Shown: positions 35,877-46,400, counted from the first letter of the stretch. The stretch: 64,000 nucleotides of DNA from Propionibacteriaceae bacterium P6A17 (GCA_000619965.1 JHVD01000003.1:62001-126000); one strand, 5' to 3'. The notes: generated by a model from the sequence alone, not told the origin. A program made the numbers and translations.

Positions 35877-36887
35877 ATGAGGCAGCCCATCAAGCCTGCG
35901 ACGACGATCGACCAGCAGATCCAGTTGCTCACCATGCGCGGGATGACCGTCGATGAGCATCAGGCGCGCCAGTGGCTCTCGCATGTCCATTACTACCGGC
36001 TCTCCGGCTACTGGTACCCCTATCGATGCCCGATTGACGCGGTGACGCGAGCGGACGAGTTCCTGCCGGGCACGGACTTCACCAGCGTCGCGGCGCTCTA
36101 CGAATTCGACCGCAAGCTGCGCTCGTTGGTGCTCGACGGGCTCGAGCGGGTGGAGGTGGCGCTGCGGTCCCAGATCAGTCAGCTCCTCGGGCTCCGGGGG
36201 CCGCTCGCCCATGGCTCGCCGCAGGGATTCAGGCCGACCTTCCAGCACGCTGCATGGGTCCAGAAAACCGGGCAGCGGGTCCGGCGGGCTTCCAAGAACA
36301 GCAGGTTCGTCCAACACCACTTGGCCAAGTACGGGCCCTCGCTCCCCATCTGGGTCCTCGTCGAGGTGCTGGACTTCAGCGATCTCTCCATCCTCTACGA
36401 AGGACTGCGCACCCATGACCAGTACGAGGTCGCCGCAGGCATGGGACTCGACCTCGATCTGACGCAGCTCAGCAAGCGACAGGCGACATCGGCCAAGAAG
36501 GAGCATCCCTTTGCGCGCTGGCTGCAACAGCTGTCGATCATCCGGAATGTGTGTGCACACCACGCCCGGCTCTGGAACATGTCCTTCGTGCCAGCGTCCG
36601 GTACCGCCTTGCGGAGCATCCCCGGGCTCGGTTCGCTCCCGCGGCAGAGCGAGCGGGTATACGGGGCACTCCTGTTGACAGGATTCCTGCTGCAGACCAT
36701 CTCCCCGGGCACGTCGTGGCCACGCAAGCTGCGTAGCCTCGTCGATGAGTCGTTCCTCGCCGCGGCTGGCCGGGCGGTCGATGAGATGGGCTTCCCCGAC
36801 GGCTGGCAGCAAGAGGCCCTCTGGGGCGCGCCCGCCCCACCCTCCCCCGATGACCATCGGATCGCACCTTCGAAGGAGCCGCAATGA
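35877..36887 (+). CDS. Abi_2 family (AbiD/AbiF-like) HEPN protein
   Basis: 336 residues from ATG 35877; GTG 35847 in the same frame is an alternative. A TAGCGT box at 35802-35807 could drive it. The N-terminus (KPATTIDQQIQLLTMRGM, HYYRLSGYWYPYR) is diagnostic of Abi_2, a HEPN-fold family known from lactococcal abortive infection. The HEPN motif R223-NVCA-H228 (RxxxxH) is intact, so RNase activity is plausible. The stop overlaps the methylase start by 4 bases (ATGA), tying it into the operon. It probably acts as a toxin-like guard that halts growth if the array fails or is inhibited (inference). Confidence 0.85.
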   Translation: MRQPIKPATTIDQQIQLLTMRGMTVDEHQARQWLSHVHYYRLSGYWYPYRCPIDAVTRADEFLPGTDFTSVAALYEFDRKLRSLVLDGLERVEVALRSQISQLLGLRGPLAHGSPQGFRPTFQHAAWVQKTGQRVRRASKNSRFVQHHLAKYGPSLPIWVLVEVLDFSDLSILYEGLRTHDQYEVAAGMGLDLDLTQLSKRQATSAKKEHPFARWLQQLSIIRNVCAHHARLWNMSFVPASGTALRSIPGLGSLPRQSERVYGALLLTGFLLQTISPGTSWPRKLRSLVDESFLAAAGRAVDEMGFPDGWQQEALWGAPAPPSPDDHRIAPSKEPQ

Positions 36888-39800
36888 GTGACGCATTCGT
36901 CGTCGGTGAGGACTTCCTCTCCGAGCACTTCTTCACCACCGAGGCGAAGAACGAGTCGTTCCTGAAACTCGTGTTGGAGCGCCGCAAGTCGTGGGACGAG
37001 TCGGAGCTCCCGACGAGCCGCTCCCGGTTCACCGCGGAGCGCGGGCAGCTCGCCGTCGACCTCGCCAACCTCCACGCCGACGACGCCCCGAGCCTCGACG
37101 AAGTCGTCGCCCTCCACGACCGCATCCGCGCGATGCTCGGCTTCGACTCGGGCGAGTACGAGGTCGAGGTGGACGGGCCGGTGCGTCGGTACAACACGCT
37201 CGGCGTGGAGTCGGCGGCGCCGTTCGCGATGCTGGATGCGCAGCCGGCGGACGCCGTCGAGGAGATCTTCAGCCGCGACGGCGACACTCCCTTCCCGCTG
37301 CTGACGCCCTGGCAGCGCGACGAGAGGACCGTCGAGACTTCCGTGACGCGCGCCACGTCGGCGCTGTTGCAGGAGGAGGACGGGCCGGAGTTCGCGTTGA
37401 TCCTCGCGGGCCGCTGGCTCGTGGTGACGGAGCAGTCGCGCTGGGCGGAGGGCCGCTACCTCGCCGTCGACCTGCAGACCGTCGCCGACCGCAACGACGG
37501 TCGTCGCGGCGGCGAGATCGACAAGACGCTCACGATTCTGGAGGCGGCGTCGCTCGCCCCGGACGCCGACGGCCAGATCTGGTGGCGGGCGACGCTCGAG
37601 GAGTCAGTCAAGCACACGGTCGGCGTCAGCAAGGACCTGCGCGAGGGGGTCCGTCGGAGCATCGAGATCATCGCCAACGAGGTCGTCGCCCGGCGCAGGG
37701 CGCAGGGCCTCGATCCGCTCCCGGCGAGCCAGGCGCAGCCGCTCGCGAGGCAGTCGCTCCGGTTCCTGTACCGCATCCTGTTCCTCCTGTACGCGGAGGC
37801 GTCGCCCGAGCTGGGCGTGCTGCCGGTGGGCGCGACGGAGTACGACGCCGGCTACAGCCTCGACCGTCTGCGGGAGCTGACCCTCGTCGAGCTGTCGACC
37901 CCGTCCAGTCGGTCGGGCACGCACTTCTACGAGTCGCTCGACGTGTTGTTCCGTCTCGTCGACCGCGGGCATGCGCCCGGCGAGAGCGCGGACGGGCAGT
38001 CGGACGGGCTCGAGTTCCACTCACTGCGCGCCGACCTCTTCCGGCCGGAGGCCATTGCGTTGATTTCCGAGGTGAGGCTCGGCAACGGCGCACTGCAGGA
38101 CGTGCTGCGCAGGCTGCTGCTCAGCAAGGAGTCGAAGGGCCGCGACCGGGGCTTCATCAGCTACGTTGACCTCGGCATCAACCAGCTCGGCGCCGTCTAC
38201 GAGGGCCTGATGAGCTACACGGGCTTCTTCGCGGAGACCGACCTCTACGAGGTGGCGAAGGACGGCAACGCGGAGAAGGGCTCGTGGGTCGTGCCCATCG
38301 AACGCGCGGAAGGCATCGCGGAGAAGGACTTCGTCCGCGAGGTCGACGAGCTGACGGGCGAGCCGCGGCCAGTCGTCCACCATCAGGGGCAGTTCGTGTT
38401 CCGCCTGTCGGGTCGCGAGCGTCAGCAGTCGGCGTCGTACTACACGCCCGAGGTGCTGACGAAGTTCGTCGTTTCGCAGGCTCTCGAGGAGCTCCTCGAC
38501 CAGGACGGCACGACGACCACCGCCGACGAGATCCTCGCCCTGAGCGTGTGCGAGCCGGCGATGGGCTCGGGCGCGTTCGCGATCGAGGCGGTCCGGCAGC
38601 TCGCGGAGCAGTATCTCCGTAGGCGCCAAGCCGAGCTCGGCGAGGAGATCCCGCCGGAGGACTACCCGGAGGAGTTGCAGCGGGTGAAGGCCTACCTCGC
38701 CCTCCACAACGTCCACGGGGTCGACCTCAACGCCACCGCTGTCGAGTTCGCGGAGATCACGCTCTGGCTCGACACGATGAGCCGCGGCCTCGAGGCCCCG
38801 TGGTTTGGCCTGCGGCTTCGTCGCGGCAACTCCCTGATCGGCGCCCGCCGCGAGGTCTACTCGCGCAGCGACGTCACCTCGAAGGCGTGGCTGACGACGC
38901 CCGCCGCCGCCGTCCCGCTGGCCGACCTCGCCGAGCGCATCGAGCAGGACTCGCTCTCCCCCACCGCCACCGACGGCCGCATCCACCACTTCCTGCTGCC
39001 CGCCGAGGGGTGGGGGTCGACGTCGGAGAGCAAGGAGGCGAAGGCGCTGATCCCCGACCGGGTGAAGCGCGTCAACACGTGGCGCAAGCAGCTCCGCACC
39101 AAGCCGACGAAGAAGCAGCTCGACGCGCTGGTCGAGGTCGCCTATCAGGTCGAGGAGCTGTGGACGATGGCGCTCAGGCGCCTCATGGTCGCCGAGCAGC
39201 AGTCGCGCCGCGCGATCAAGCTGTGGGGCCGCGACGAGGCGCCGACGGCGGGCGTCGTCACCCGGGAGCAGATCGAGGAGTCGCTCGCCGACCCCGACGG
39301 CGCCTACCGTCGGCTGCGCCGGGTGATGGACGCGTGGTGCGCGCTGTGGTTCTGGCCGCTGACTGGCGAGGAGGTCGAGCCGCCGACGTGGGACCAGTGG
39401 ATCGACGCCCTCACCGGGCTGCTCGGCTCCAACCGCACCGGCCGTCGCGCCGCCGGCTTCGGCGCCGCCGCGCTGCAGTCCGGCGACATTTGGGGCACGC
39501 TGGCCGACAATGAGGACTTCGCACTCGCGGCCGGGCTCGCGAAGCCCGTCGACGAAGTCCTCGCCGCGCATCCGTGGCTGCGGGTGTGTGAGCGCGTGGC
39601 CGACGAGCAGGGCTTCTTCCACTGGGAGCTCGACTTCGCGCCGGTCTTCGGTCGGGGCGGGTTCGACCTGCAGGTGGGGAACCCGCCGTGGGTGCGGCCG
39701 ATGCAGGACAGCGACGCCATGCTCGCCGAGGGCGACCCTTGGTGGCAGCTCGAGAACAAGCCGTCGGAGGAAGCACGGGCGGCGCGGCGCGCGATCACCT

Positions 39801-41515
39801 TGGCCCTGCCCGGGATGTCGGGTGTCCTGCTCGACGGTGTAGCTCCGGTCGCCGCCACATCGGCCTACACGGGCTCGCTGGTCAACTACCCAGTACTGGC
39901 TGGGCTCCAGCCGGACCTCTATCGCTGTTTCATGTCAGTCACGTGGGCCCATGGGTCCTCTCGTGGCATCGTCAGCCTGCTGCACCCCGAGTCACATCTC
40001 ACCGACGAAAAGGCCGGAGTCCTGCGCGCGGCCACCTACCCACGGCTGCGTCGGCACTGGCAGTTCGTGAACGAGCTCCAGCTCTTCGGAGAAGTCCATC
40101 ACCATGTCTCCTACGGGGTCCACGTGTCCGGACAAACGCGAGACGTCGGGTTTCTCAATGCTTCTGCGTTGTACCACCCCGAGACCGTGGTGCGCTCGTT
40201 CCACCATGACGGCTCCGGCGAGCAGCCGGGCTTCAAGCATCAAGGTCGCTGGGACCAGCGGCCCCACGCGAGCCGCATCGAGACGGTGGACGACGCCACG
40301 CTCCGACAATGGCGCGACGTGCTCAACCCGGAGCTGGCAGACGCCCGCCAGACCCGAATGCTGTACACCGTCAACCGAGAGGTGGCGGAGACGCTGCGAG
40401 TACTGTCGTCGGGCAACCGAATGGCTTCGCTCGGGCTCAAGTTCTCGGCGGGCTGGCACGAGAAGATGGACCGACAAAAGGGCTACTTCGTCCAGCGTTG
40501 GGGCGCGCCGGAGAGCTGGGACGACGTGATCCTCCAGGGCCCGCATCTGCACGTCGCGACCCCGCTGTACAAACAGCCCAACCCGACGATGAAGCACAAC
40601 CAGGACTGGTCGGAGATCGACTTCGAGACGCTCGCCCCCGACGCCATCCCCGCGACGAGCTACAAGCCCGCCGGGTCTCGCGCCAAGTACGACGCCGACT
40701 ACACCCACTGGGACGGCAAGCCCGCCCGCGACGAGTACCGCCTCGCCTGGCGGGCAATGGCCGCGAACACCGGCGAGCGTACTTTGATCGCCGCGATTAT
40801 TCCTCCCGGCGCCGCCCATCCCAATGGCGTCTTCTGCGTCGGAGGAGTGCAAGCAAACGGAACGCTTGCGATCGCCGGCTTTGCAGCGTCGATGTTGCTG
40901 GACTTTGCAGTTCGAGCCGCTCCCAAGAGCGGCATCTACCAAGCCGTGTTCGACCGACTGCCCGCTCCACCTAAACACCACCCGCTTCTGCCTGCGCTGC
41001 GGTTCAGAGCGGCAAGGATGAACTGCGTCACCAACACCTACGCGGACCTCTGGCGCGAGTGCTGGGACGACCAATTCACGCAAGACGCTTGGACGACCAA
41101 TGATCACGTCTTCACAACGCTCGGCGACGTCGGCCCCGAATGGACGCCGGATACCCCGCTGCGACGCGCGGCTGATCGTCGACAAGCACTCGTCGAGATC
41201 GACGCGCTGGTCGCGCTCATGCTCGGCGCAACCGCCGACCAGCTCTGCACGGTGTACCGCACGCAGTTCGCGGTGCTGTACGGGTACGACCACAACGAGT
41301 ACCTGTACGACGCCAACGGCCGTCTCGTCCCGACGCCGGTCCGCCAGGCATGGAACAAGAAGGGCGACAAGATCTCCGACGACGAGCGCACCCACACCAA
41401 CGCCTCCGGCAACACGTACGTGTACGAACTGCCGTTCCAGCATTACGACCGCGAGAACGACATGCGGGTCGCCTACGCCGAGTTCGAGCGCCGCCTAAAC
41501 ACCGAGGGGGACTGA
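36884..41515 (+). CDS. Eco57I-like N6-adenine DNA methylase (DISARM/BREX-type)
   Basis: 1543 residues, start set by GAAGGAG and overlap with the Abi gene. AdoMet motif I is CEPAMGSGAFAIEA (E557) and catalytic motif IV is NPPW (N933). The ~375 residues between them contain HGVDLNATAVEFAEITLWLD and a large insertion. The N-terminal ~500 residues are unassigned helical sequence; the C-terminal part should hold the target-recognition domain. The size resembles PglX or DrmMI modification methylases. It would mark host DNA as self by adenine methylation. DNA from about 39,850 to 41,100 is visibly less GC-rich (~60%) than the rest of the gene, suggesting an exchanged specificity region. Confidence 0.83.
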   Translation: MSDAFVVGEDFLSEHFFTTEAKNESFLKLVLERRKSWDESELPTSRSRFTAERGQLAVDLANLHADDAPSLDEVVALHDRIRAMLGFDSGEYEVEVDGPVRRYNTLGVESAAPFAMLDAQPADAVEEIFSRDGDTPFPLLTPWQRDERTVETSVTRATSALLQEEDGPEFALILAGRWLVVTEQSRWAEGRYLAVDLQTVADRNDGRRGGEIDKTLTILEAASLAPDADGQIWWRATLEESVKHTVGVSKDLREGVRRSIEIIANEVVARRRAQGLDPLPASQAQPLARQSLRFLYRILFLLYAEASPELGVLPVGATEYDAGYSLDRLRELTLVELSTPSSRSGTHFYESLDVLFRLVDRGHAPGESADGQSDGLEFHSLRADLFRPEAIALISEVRLGNGALQDVLRRLLLSKESKGRDRGFISYVDLGINQLGAVYEGLMSYTGFFAETDLYEVAKDGNAEKGSWVVPIERAEGIAEKDFVREVDELTGEPRPVVHHQGQFVFRLSGRERQQSASYYTPEVLTKFVVSQALEELLDQDGTTTTADEILALSVCEPAMGSGAFAIEAVRQLAEQYLRRRQAELGEEIPPEDYPEELQRVKAYLALHNVHGVDLNATAVEFAEITLWLDTMSRGLEAPWFGLRLRRGNSLIGARREVYSRSDVTSKAWLTTPAAAVPLADLAERIEQDSLSPTATDGRIHHFLLPAEGWGSTSESKEAKALIPDRVKRVNTWRKQLRTKPTKKQLDALVEVAYQVEELWTMALRRLMVAEQQSRRAIKLWGRDEAPTAGVVTREQIEESLADPDGAYRRLRRVMDAWCALWFWPLTGEEVEPPTWDQWIDALTGLLGSNRTGRRAAGFGAAALQSGDIWGTLADNEDFALAAGLAKPVDEVLAAHPWLRVCERVADEQGFFHWELDFAPVFGRGGFDLQVGNPPWVRPMQDSDAMLAEGDPWWQLENKPSEEARAARRAITLALPGMSGVLLDGVAPVAATSAYTGSLVNYPVLAGLQPDLYRCFMSVTWAHGSSRGIVSLLHPESHLTDEKAGVLRAATYPRLRRHWQFVNELQLFGEVHHHVSYGVHVSGQTRDVGFLNASALYHPETVVRSFHHDGSGEQPGFKHQGRWDQRPHASRIETVDDATLRQWRDVLNPELADARQTRMLYTVNREVAETLRVLSSGNRMASLGLKFSAGWHEKMDRQKGYFVQRWGAPESWDDVILQGPHLHVATPLYKQPNPTMKHNQDWSEIDFETLAPDAIPATSYKPAGSRAKYDADYTHWDGKPARDEYRLAWRAMAANTGERTLIAAIIPPGAAHPNGVFCVGGVQANGTLAIAGFAASMLLDFAVRAAPKSGIYQAVFDRLPAPPKHHPLLPALRFRAARMNCVTNTYADLWRECWDDQFTQDAWTTNDHVFTTLGDVGPEWTPDTPLRRAADRRQALVEIDALVALMLGATADQLCTVYRTQFAVLYGYDHNEYLYDANGRLVPTPVRQAWNKKGDKISDDERTHTNASGNTYVYELPFQHYDRENDMRVAYAEFERRLNTEGD

Positions 41516-41517
41516 CG

Positions 41518-42471
41518 ATGCCTGTTGACCTGAGTGACAGACTCGTCGTAGCTGTTGCGTCCAGCGCGCTGTTCGATCTAACTGAAAGCGACCAGGTCTT
41601 CCGTGAACGGGGGGCTCAACAGTACGAGCAGTTCCAGATTGATCACCTCCACGATCAGTTTTCTCCCGGCCCTGCCTTTCAATTCGTGAAGCGACTCTTG
41701 GCGCTGAACCAGATCCAGCACGACCTCGTGGAGGTGCTTGTGGTTTCACGCAATAGCCCAGCATCCGGCCTTCGAATCATGGAGTCAGTGCGTCAGCACG
41801 GCTTGGGGATCACCCGGGCGATCTTCCGGAGCGGCAAGAATGCGCACGAGTTCATGCCACTTTTCAACGTCTCGCTCTTCCTCTCGGGCAATCGAGCTGA
41901 CGTCGACGCCGCAATTGCTGCTGGCCTACCCGCTGGGCATGTGCTCCCGACGCCGTATCGGTCTAGGGAAGAGGGCTCGCAGCTGAGAATCGCGTTCGAC
42001 TTCGACGGCGTGCTCGCCGATGACTCTGCCGAGCGCGTTTACCAAGAGAGCGACTCGCTAGACCAGTACTTCCAATACGAGCAGGATCACGCCGCAGAGC
42101 CGCTGAAGCCTGGGCCGTTGCAGGATTTCCTTTCGAAGATCAATCGCATCCAAGACATTGAACGGGCGAGGCATGAGGCAGATGAAACCTACGAGCGACG
42201 GGTTCGGGTCAGTCTCGTGACGGCGCGAAACGCCCCGGCACATGAGCGAGCGATTCGTTCCCTGATGTCCTGGGGTCTAGGGGTCGATGACGCATTCTTT
42301 CTCGGCGGGATCGAGAAGACTGGCGTCCTGAACGTACTCCAGCCTCACATCTTTTTCGACGATCAGCTGCGTCATCTCAACGATCTGGCTCTCGAAGCGC
42401 CAGCGGTGCACATTCCGTTCGGTCTCCACAATCTCGCGGACCCGACTAGCTCGCCCCCAAGAGACGCGTGA
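41518..42471 (+). CDS. Cytosolic 5'-nucleotidase I (cN-I) homologue
   Basis: 317 residues, starting 2 bases after the methylase stop. The 5_nucleotid family (PF06189) pattern is clear: paired metal-binding Asp in AFDFDGVLAD (D161, D163), SLVTARNAPAHERA, DDAFFLGGIEK, and PHIFFDDQLRHLNDL. Known relatives are HAD-fold enzymes that dephosphorylate nucleoside monophosphates, best known from animal AMP-specific cN-I. In this setting it could deplete nucleotides during infection (inference). Base composition is unlike its neighbours: a sample line counts 33 of 60 G+C against 43 of 60 in the following helicase gene, which points to separate acquisition. Confidence 0.85.
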   Translation: MPVDLSDRLVVAVASSALFDLTESDQVFRERGAQQYEQFQIDHLHDQFSPGPAFQFVKRLLALNQIQHDLVEVLVVSRNSPASGLRIMESVRQHGLGITRAIFRSGKNAHEFMPLFNVSLFLSGNRADVDAAIAAGLPAGHVLPTPYRSREEGSQLRIAFDFDGVLADDSAERVYQESDSLDQYFQYEQDHAAEPLKPGPLQDFLSKINRIQDIERARHEADETYERRVRVSLVTARNAPAHERAIRSLMSWGLGVDDAFFLGGIEKTGVLNVLQPHIFFDDQLRHLNDLALEAPAVHIPFGLHNLADPTSSPPRDA

Positions 42472-42661
42472 CACGCCTTCCTTGTTCGAGGCCTCGTCAC
42501 CGGGGTCACAAGGCATTCAACCAAACACGGGCCCCTATCAGGTGGGGAAGAGCTCCAATGGCGTTTCGGCGGCCCTCAGCACCCACAGGGTCACAACAAG
42601 ACCCAAGCACGTAGCACAGTGTCGCCGGGTTCGTCGCCACGGTCAGGCATGCGAGGTAAAA

Positions 42662-42667
42662 TATGCT
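42662..42667 (+). promoter_or_regulatory. -10 box of a leaderless promoter
   Basis: TATGCT, 6 bases, then GTG 42674; an overlapping TAAAAT sits at 42657. This indicates separate transcription of the small membrane protein. Confidence 0.6.
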
Positions 42668-42673
42668 TGTCAC

Positions 42674-43189
42674 GTGGATTTCATAACTGTAATCGCTACT
42701 TCGATCACTGCAGCAGCAGCGGTCTTCGCGCTGGTCATTACATTGAAGGTGTCGAGAGACGAACATGAACGTCAGTACCTCCGCGACCGCTTGTCTGCGA
42801 CCATCGACCTGATGGCATCCTTCGAAGAGCTTCAGGCCATACAAGTAGAGCGGTGGCTGAGTCCTTCGCGCACAGAGTCCGCGCGCGAACATCAAGACTG
42901 GACCCGCGCACGCGCGATTTTCGCGGCTCGCCTACGGGCTTCTTCTGAGCCATTGCCAATCTGCCGCGGAGCCGCGTTCCGCCATTTGCCCTTCGGCAGC
43001 GACGATCCTGTCGAAGCTGAGTACCTGAGAGAGGCGCCAGCTATCGGGAACCCTGAAACCGATAGCGCAATCGATATGAAGATGAGGGCCGAGATCGTCG
43101 GGGCAATCGATTCCTTGCGTAGCCGCCTCGACAAGGAGTTCCGGGATCCATCCGTGTGGCGCGGCCGTCCTCTCTCCGATGGGTTCTGA
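42674..43189 (+). CDS. Small membrane-anchored protein of the defence array
   Basis: 171 residues from GTG 42674, fixed by the leaderless promoter; longer frames upstream read through non-coding sequence. One N-terminal membrane helix (residues ~3-25, FITVIATSITAAAAVFALVI) is followed by a cytoplasmic helical region (SRDEHERQYLRDRLSATIDLMASFEEL) and a C-terminal part without known motifs. Shape and size resemble DUF4760-like or other single-helix accessory proteins, but I cannot assign a family. GC content is very low for this genome (27 of 60 in the first coding line). With the nucleotidase it forms a low-GC insert; a membrane effector or sensor role is possible but unproven. Confidence 0.6.
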   Translation: MDFITVIATSITAAAAVFALVITLKVSRDEHERQYLRDRLSATIDLMASFEELQAIQVERWLSPSRTESAREHQDWTRARAIFAARLRASSEPLPICRGAAFRHLPFGSDDPVEAEYLREAPAIGNPETDSAIDMKMRAEIVGAIDSLRSRLDKEFRDPSVWRGRPLSDGF

Positions 43190-43334
43190 GAGTGCCAAGG
43201 GCGCTACAAGACAGACGTCCCGACGAGCGTTCGTAATTCGGCATCGAGATGCGCCGGTGCTTCCCCGTGCTCGCCAGTCTGATGCTCGCGCTACTCCCCC
43301 TGCGACACCCAGCACTCACTCGCTTTCGCACCAT

Positions 43335-43340
43335 TAGGCT
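43335..43340 (+). promoter_or_regulatory. Probable -10 box ahead of the DUF1998 helicase gene
   Basis: TAGGCT within the 247-base gap after the small membrane protein, predicting a transcript start near 43347 and a leader that includes the short ORF at 43375. Confidence 0.45.
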
Positions 43341-43374
43341 TGGGCCAACGCAAACCAGTCGACGAAGGAGACGC

Positions 43375-43428
43375 ATGCAGGGCCCGATCCATCCGCCCCA
43401 GCGCCTGCACGGCGTCGTCGAAGGCTGA
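43375..43428 (+). CDS. 17-codon leader ORF upstream of the DUF1998 helicase
   Basis: MQGPIHPPQRLHGVVEG, preceded by a strong ribosome site GAAGGAG (4-base spacing) and ending 8 bases before the GTG of the 2109-residue helicase, which itself has only a weak site. The two frames differ, so this is not an N-terminal extension. The layout suggests that translation of the leader couples ribosomes onto the helicase start. It could also be a vestige of an older gene start. Confidence 0.4.
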   Translation: MQGPIHPPQRLHGVVEG

Positions 43429-43436
43429 GCCCCGTC

Positions 43437-46400
43437 GTGAGCGAGCTGATCCCCACCACGCAGGCCGAACGCATCCAGACGGCGCTGCGCGACTACCTGA
43501 CGACGACGTTCGCACTCGCGGACCCCGACGCCCGGGCGGCGCTCGATGCGTTCCTCGCCGACGACACCGACGGCATCTTCCGCGGCCCCTTTGTCCGCAC
43601 GCGCCTGCCGTTCGCGCCGGCCACCGGCTGGGAGGGGACGCTGGACGTCGTGCCCGAAGGGTTCATCCCGTTCGGGCATCAGGCCGAGGCATGGCGTCGG
43701 CTCTCGAGCCGCAGCGGCCGCCCCAAGCCGACGCTCGTCACGACGGGCACCGGCTCCGGAAAGACCGAGGCGTTCCTCATGCCGATCCTCGACCACGTGC
43801 TGCGTGCCCGTCGCGACCACCAGGAGGGCGTGAAGGCACTCATTCTCTACCCGATGAACGCCCTTGCCAACGACCAAGCGTCGCGCCTCGCCCGCCTCAT
43901 CACTGGCGAGTCGGCGCCCGGCAGGCTCAACCCCTACTCCGGCATCCGCGCCGCGCTGTATACCGGCGAGCAGGGCCCGAAGCGGGAGACGGTCACCGTC
44001 GACGGGCTCATCACCAACCGCAACGTCATCCGCAACAATCCGCCGGACATCCTCCTCACCAACTACAAGATGCTCGACCAGCTCCTCCTGCGTCGGGAGG
44101 ATCGCAACCTCTGGGCCACGAGCGCGGAGAACCTGCGCTACGTCGTGCTGGACGAGTTCCACACCTACGACGGCGCGCAGGGCACCGACGTCGCCATGCT
44201 GCTGCGACGCCTCGGGCTCACTCTCAAGGCCCACTGGCCCGAGCGCGGCAGCGCCCTCGACCGGCACCCCGACGAGGACTGGGCGCGACCGCTCGGCCAG
44301 ATCACGCCGGTGGGCACCTCCGCCACGCTGGGAGACGGCGCGGGGTCGTCGGTGATGACGGCCTTCGCCACGGATGTGTTCGGGGAGCGATTCGACGAGT
44401 CGTGCGTCGTCGGTGAGTCGCGGCTCGGCGTCGACGAGTGGTTCGCCGACGCCGAGATGCCCATCGGGTCGGAACCGCTGCCGATCACGCAGTCGCTCAC
44501 GCGGGAGCTCGTCGAGCGTCTCGAGGACGAGATCGACGGATCCGCAATCGCCGACGTGCTGCTGCGCGGCCTCTTCAGCGATTCGCCCACGCCGCCCACC
44601 GACGACACCGCGCGCCTCCGCAGGTTGAAGGCTCTGCCGCTGTTCCGTGACCTCGTCTCCGCCACGAGCCGAGCCATCCACATCGACGACCTCGCCCGAG
44701 CGATCATGCCTGCGGACATCCGCCTCGACCTCGCTTCGCAGCTCGTCACCCACCTGCTCTCAGCCGTCTCGCACCTGCGAGCCCAGCTCGGCCGGAACGT
44801 CGTCAACGTCGACCTGCACCTGTGGGTCCGCGAGCTCAGCCGCATCGACCGCACCGCCGCGTCGGCCGCCCGCTACCTCTGGAGCGACGACGGCCAGCGC
44901 GTCGGCGAGGACGACGCCTACCCCGCCATCTTCTGCCGCCACTGCGGGCGCTCCGGTTGGGGCGTGGAGCTGAGCCCGAGCGGCCACCAGCTCGTCGGCT
45001 CGTCCGCGGCGATCCGCCGCAGCCACCTCGCCAAGCAGGGCCGCTTCCGCCCCCTCATCCACGCGCCGGGCGAGGGGTTGTCGTCGGGCAAGGACCCCGT
45101 CGAGGGGCTGTGGTGGTTCGATACCAACGCGCGCACGTTGCAGCCCACTGCCCCCGACCCGGACGACCCCGAGTACCGCGAGGGCCACATCCTCCCGGTG
45201 CTCACCCACGTGGGCACGGACGCCGAATCCGCTTCCCGCAACGACGTCTGCCCCGCGTGCCAGGAGCCCGACGGCATCCGCTTCATTGGCTCGGCCATCG
45301 CCACCATGCTGTCGGTGAGCCTGTCGTCGCTGTTCGGCACCCCGCGCCTCGACGAACGCGAGAAGAAGGCGCTCATCTTCACCGACAGCGTCCAGGACGC
45401 AGCCCACCGGGCGGGCTTCGTCGCGGCCCGAAGCCAGGTGCTCACCATGCGCGCGGTCATGCGCGACGCCTTCGCCACCGCCGACGAGCTCGACCTCGAG
45501 CAGCTCACCGACGCAATCCTCGCCCGCACCGGCGACGATCTCATCCGCCGCCACCGCATCCTCCCCACCGAGCTCGCTGCCGACGACCGCCTCCGGGAGT
45601 TCTGGACCCAACCGACGATGCAGCATGTCCCCCGCTGGGTCGTGCAGCACGTACGACGCCGGTTGTTGTTCGACGTGCAGCTCGAGTTCGGTCTGTCGTC
45701 GCGCATCGGCCGCACCCTCGAACGCACGGGCACGCTCAGCGCGATGGTCGACGTCGGTTCGCCCGCCCGCATGGCTGCGATCGCGCGCGAGGTACTCGCG
45801 AAGTCGCAGGAGCAGCTCCTCGATCCTCTCTCCGACGACACCCTCACGGCCTGGGTGCGTGGCGTGGTCGAGCACCTGAGACTGCGCGGCGCGATCATGC
45901 ACGAGTGGCTGCACGCCTACATCGACGCCGACGGCCGCCGCTGGAGGATCTGGGGCGGCAGGCCACGAGGTCAGGGGATGCCCGCGTTCCCGCCGGGGCG
46001 CTCGGCGCCGGCGTTCGCGAAGGTCGGCGGCCCGAGAATGGGCAGCGACCAGCTCTTCGACAACGTGAATGAATCCGCCGGCTGGTACGCGCGGTGGGCC
46101 AGCCGCGTCCTCGGCGTCACTCCCAATCACGGTGCGTTGCTCACGCGTATGCTTCTCGAGACGCTCGACGCCGACGGCGCCCTCGAGACCCGCACGTCGC
46201 CGGAGGGCACCAAGGTGTTTGCGATCCCGTCGCAGCGCGTGCTCGTACGGCGCATCGACGAGCGAGACCTCCATGACCGCCACTTGCTCACCTGCACCAC
46301 TTGTCGAGCGCAGTGGCCAGGCTCGACGGCCACCGTCGACCAGCTCGACGGCGCTCCATGTCTTGGGGTCCGCTGCCACGGCACGCTCACCCGAGCCTCG

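Noticed and set aside
43375-43436. Leader ORF as the true N-terminus of the DUF1998 helicase
   Set aside because: It is in a different frame and ends with TGA before the helicase GTG; no single frameshift is needed because the helicase domain begins normally after the GTG.
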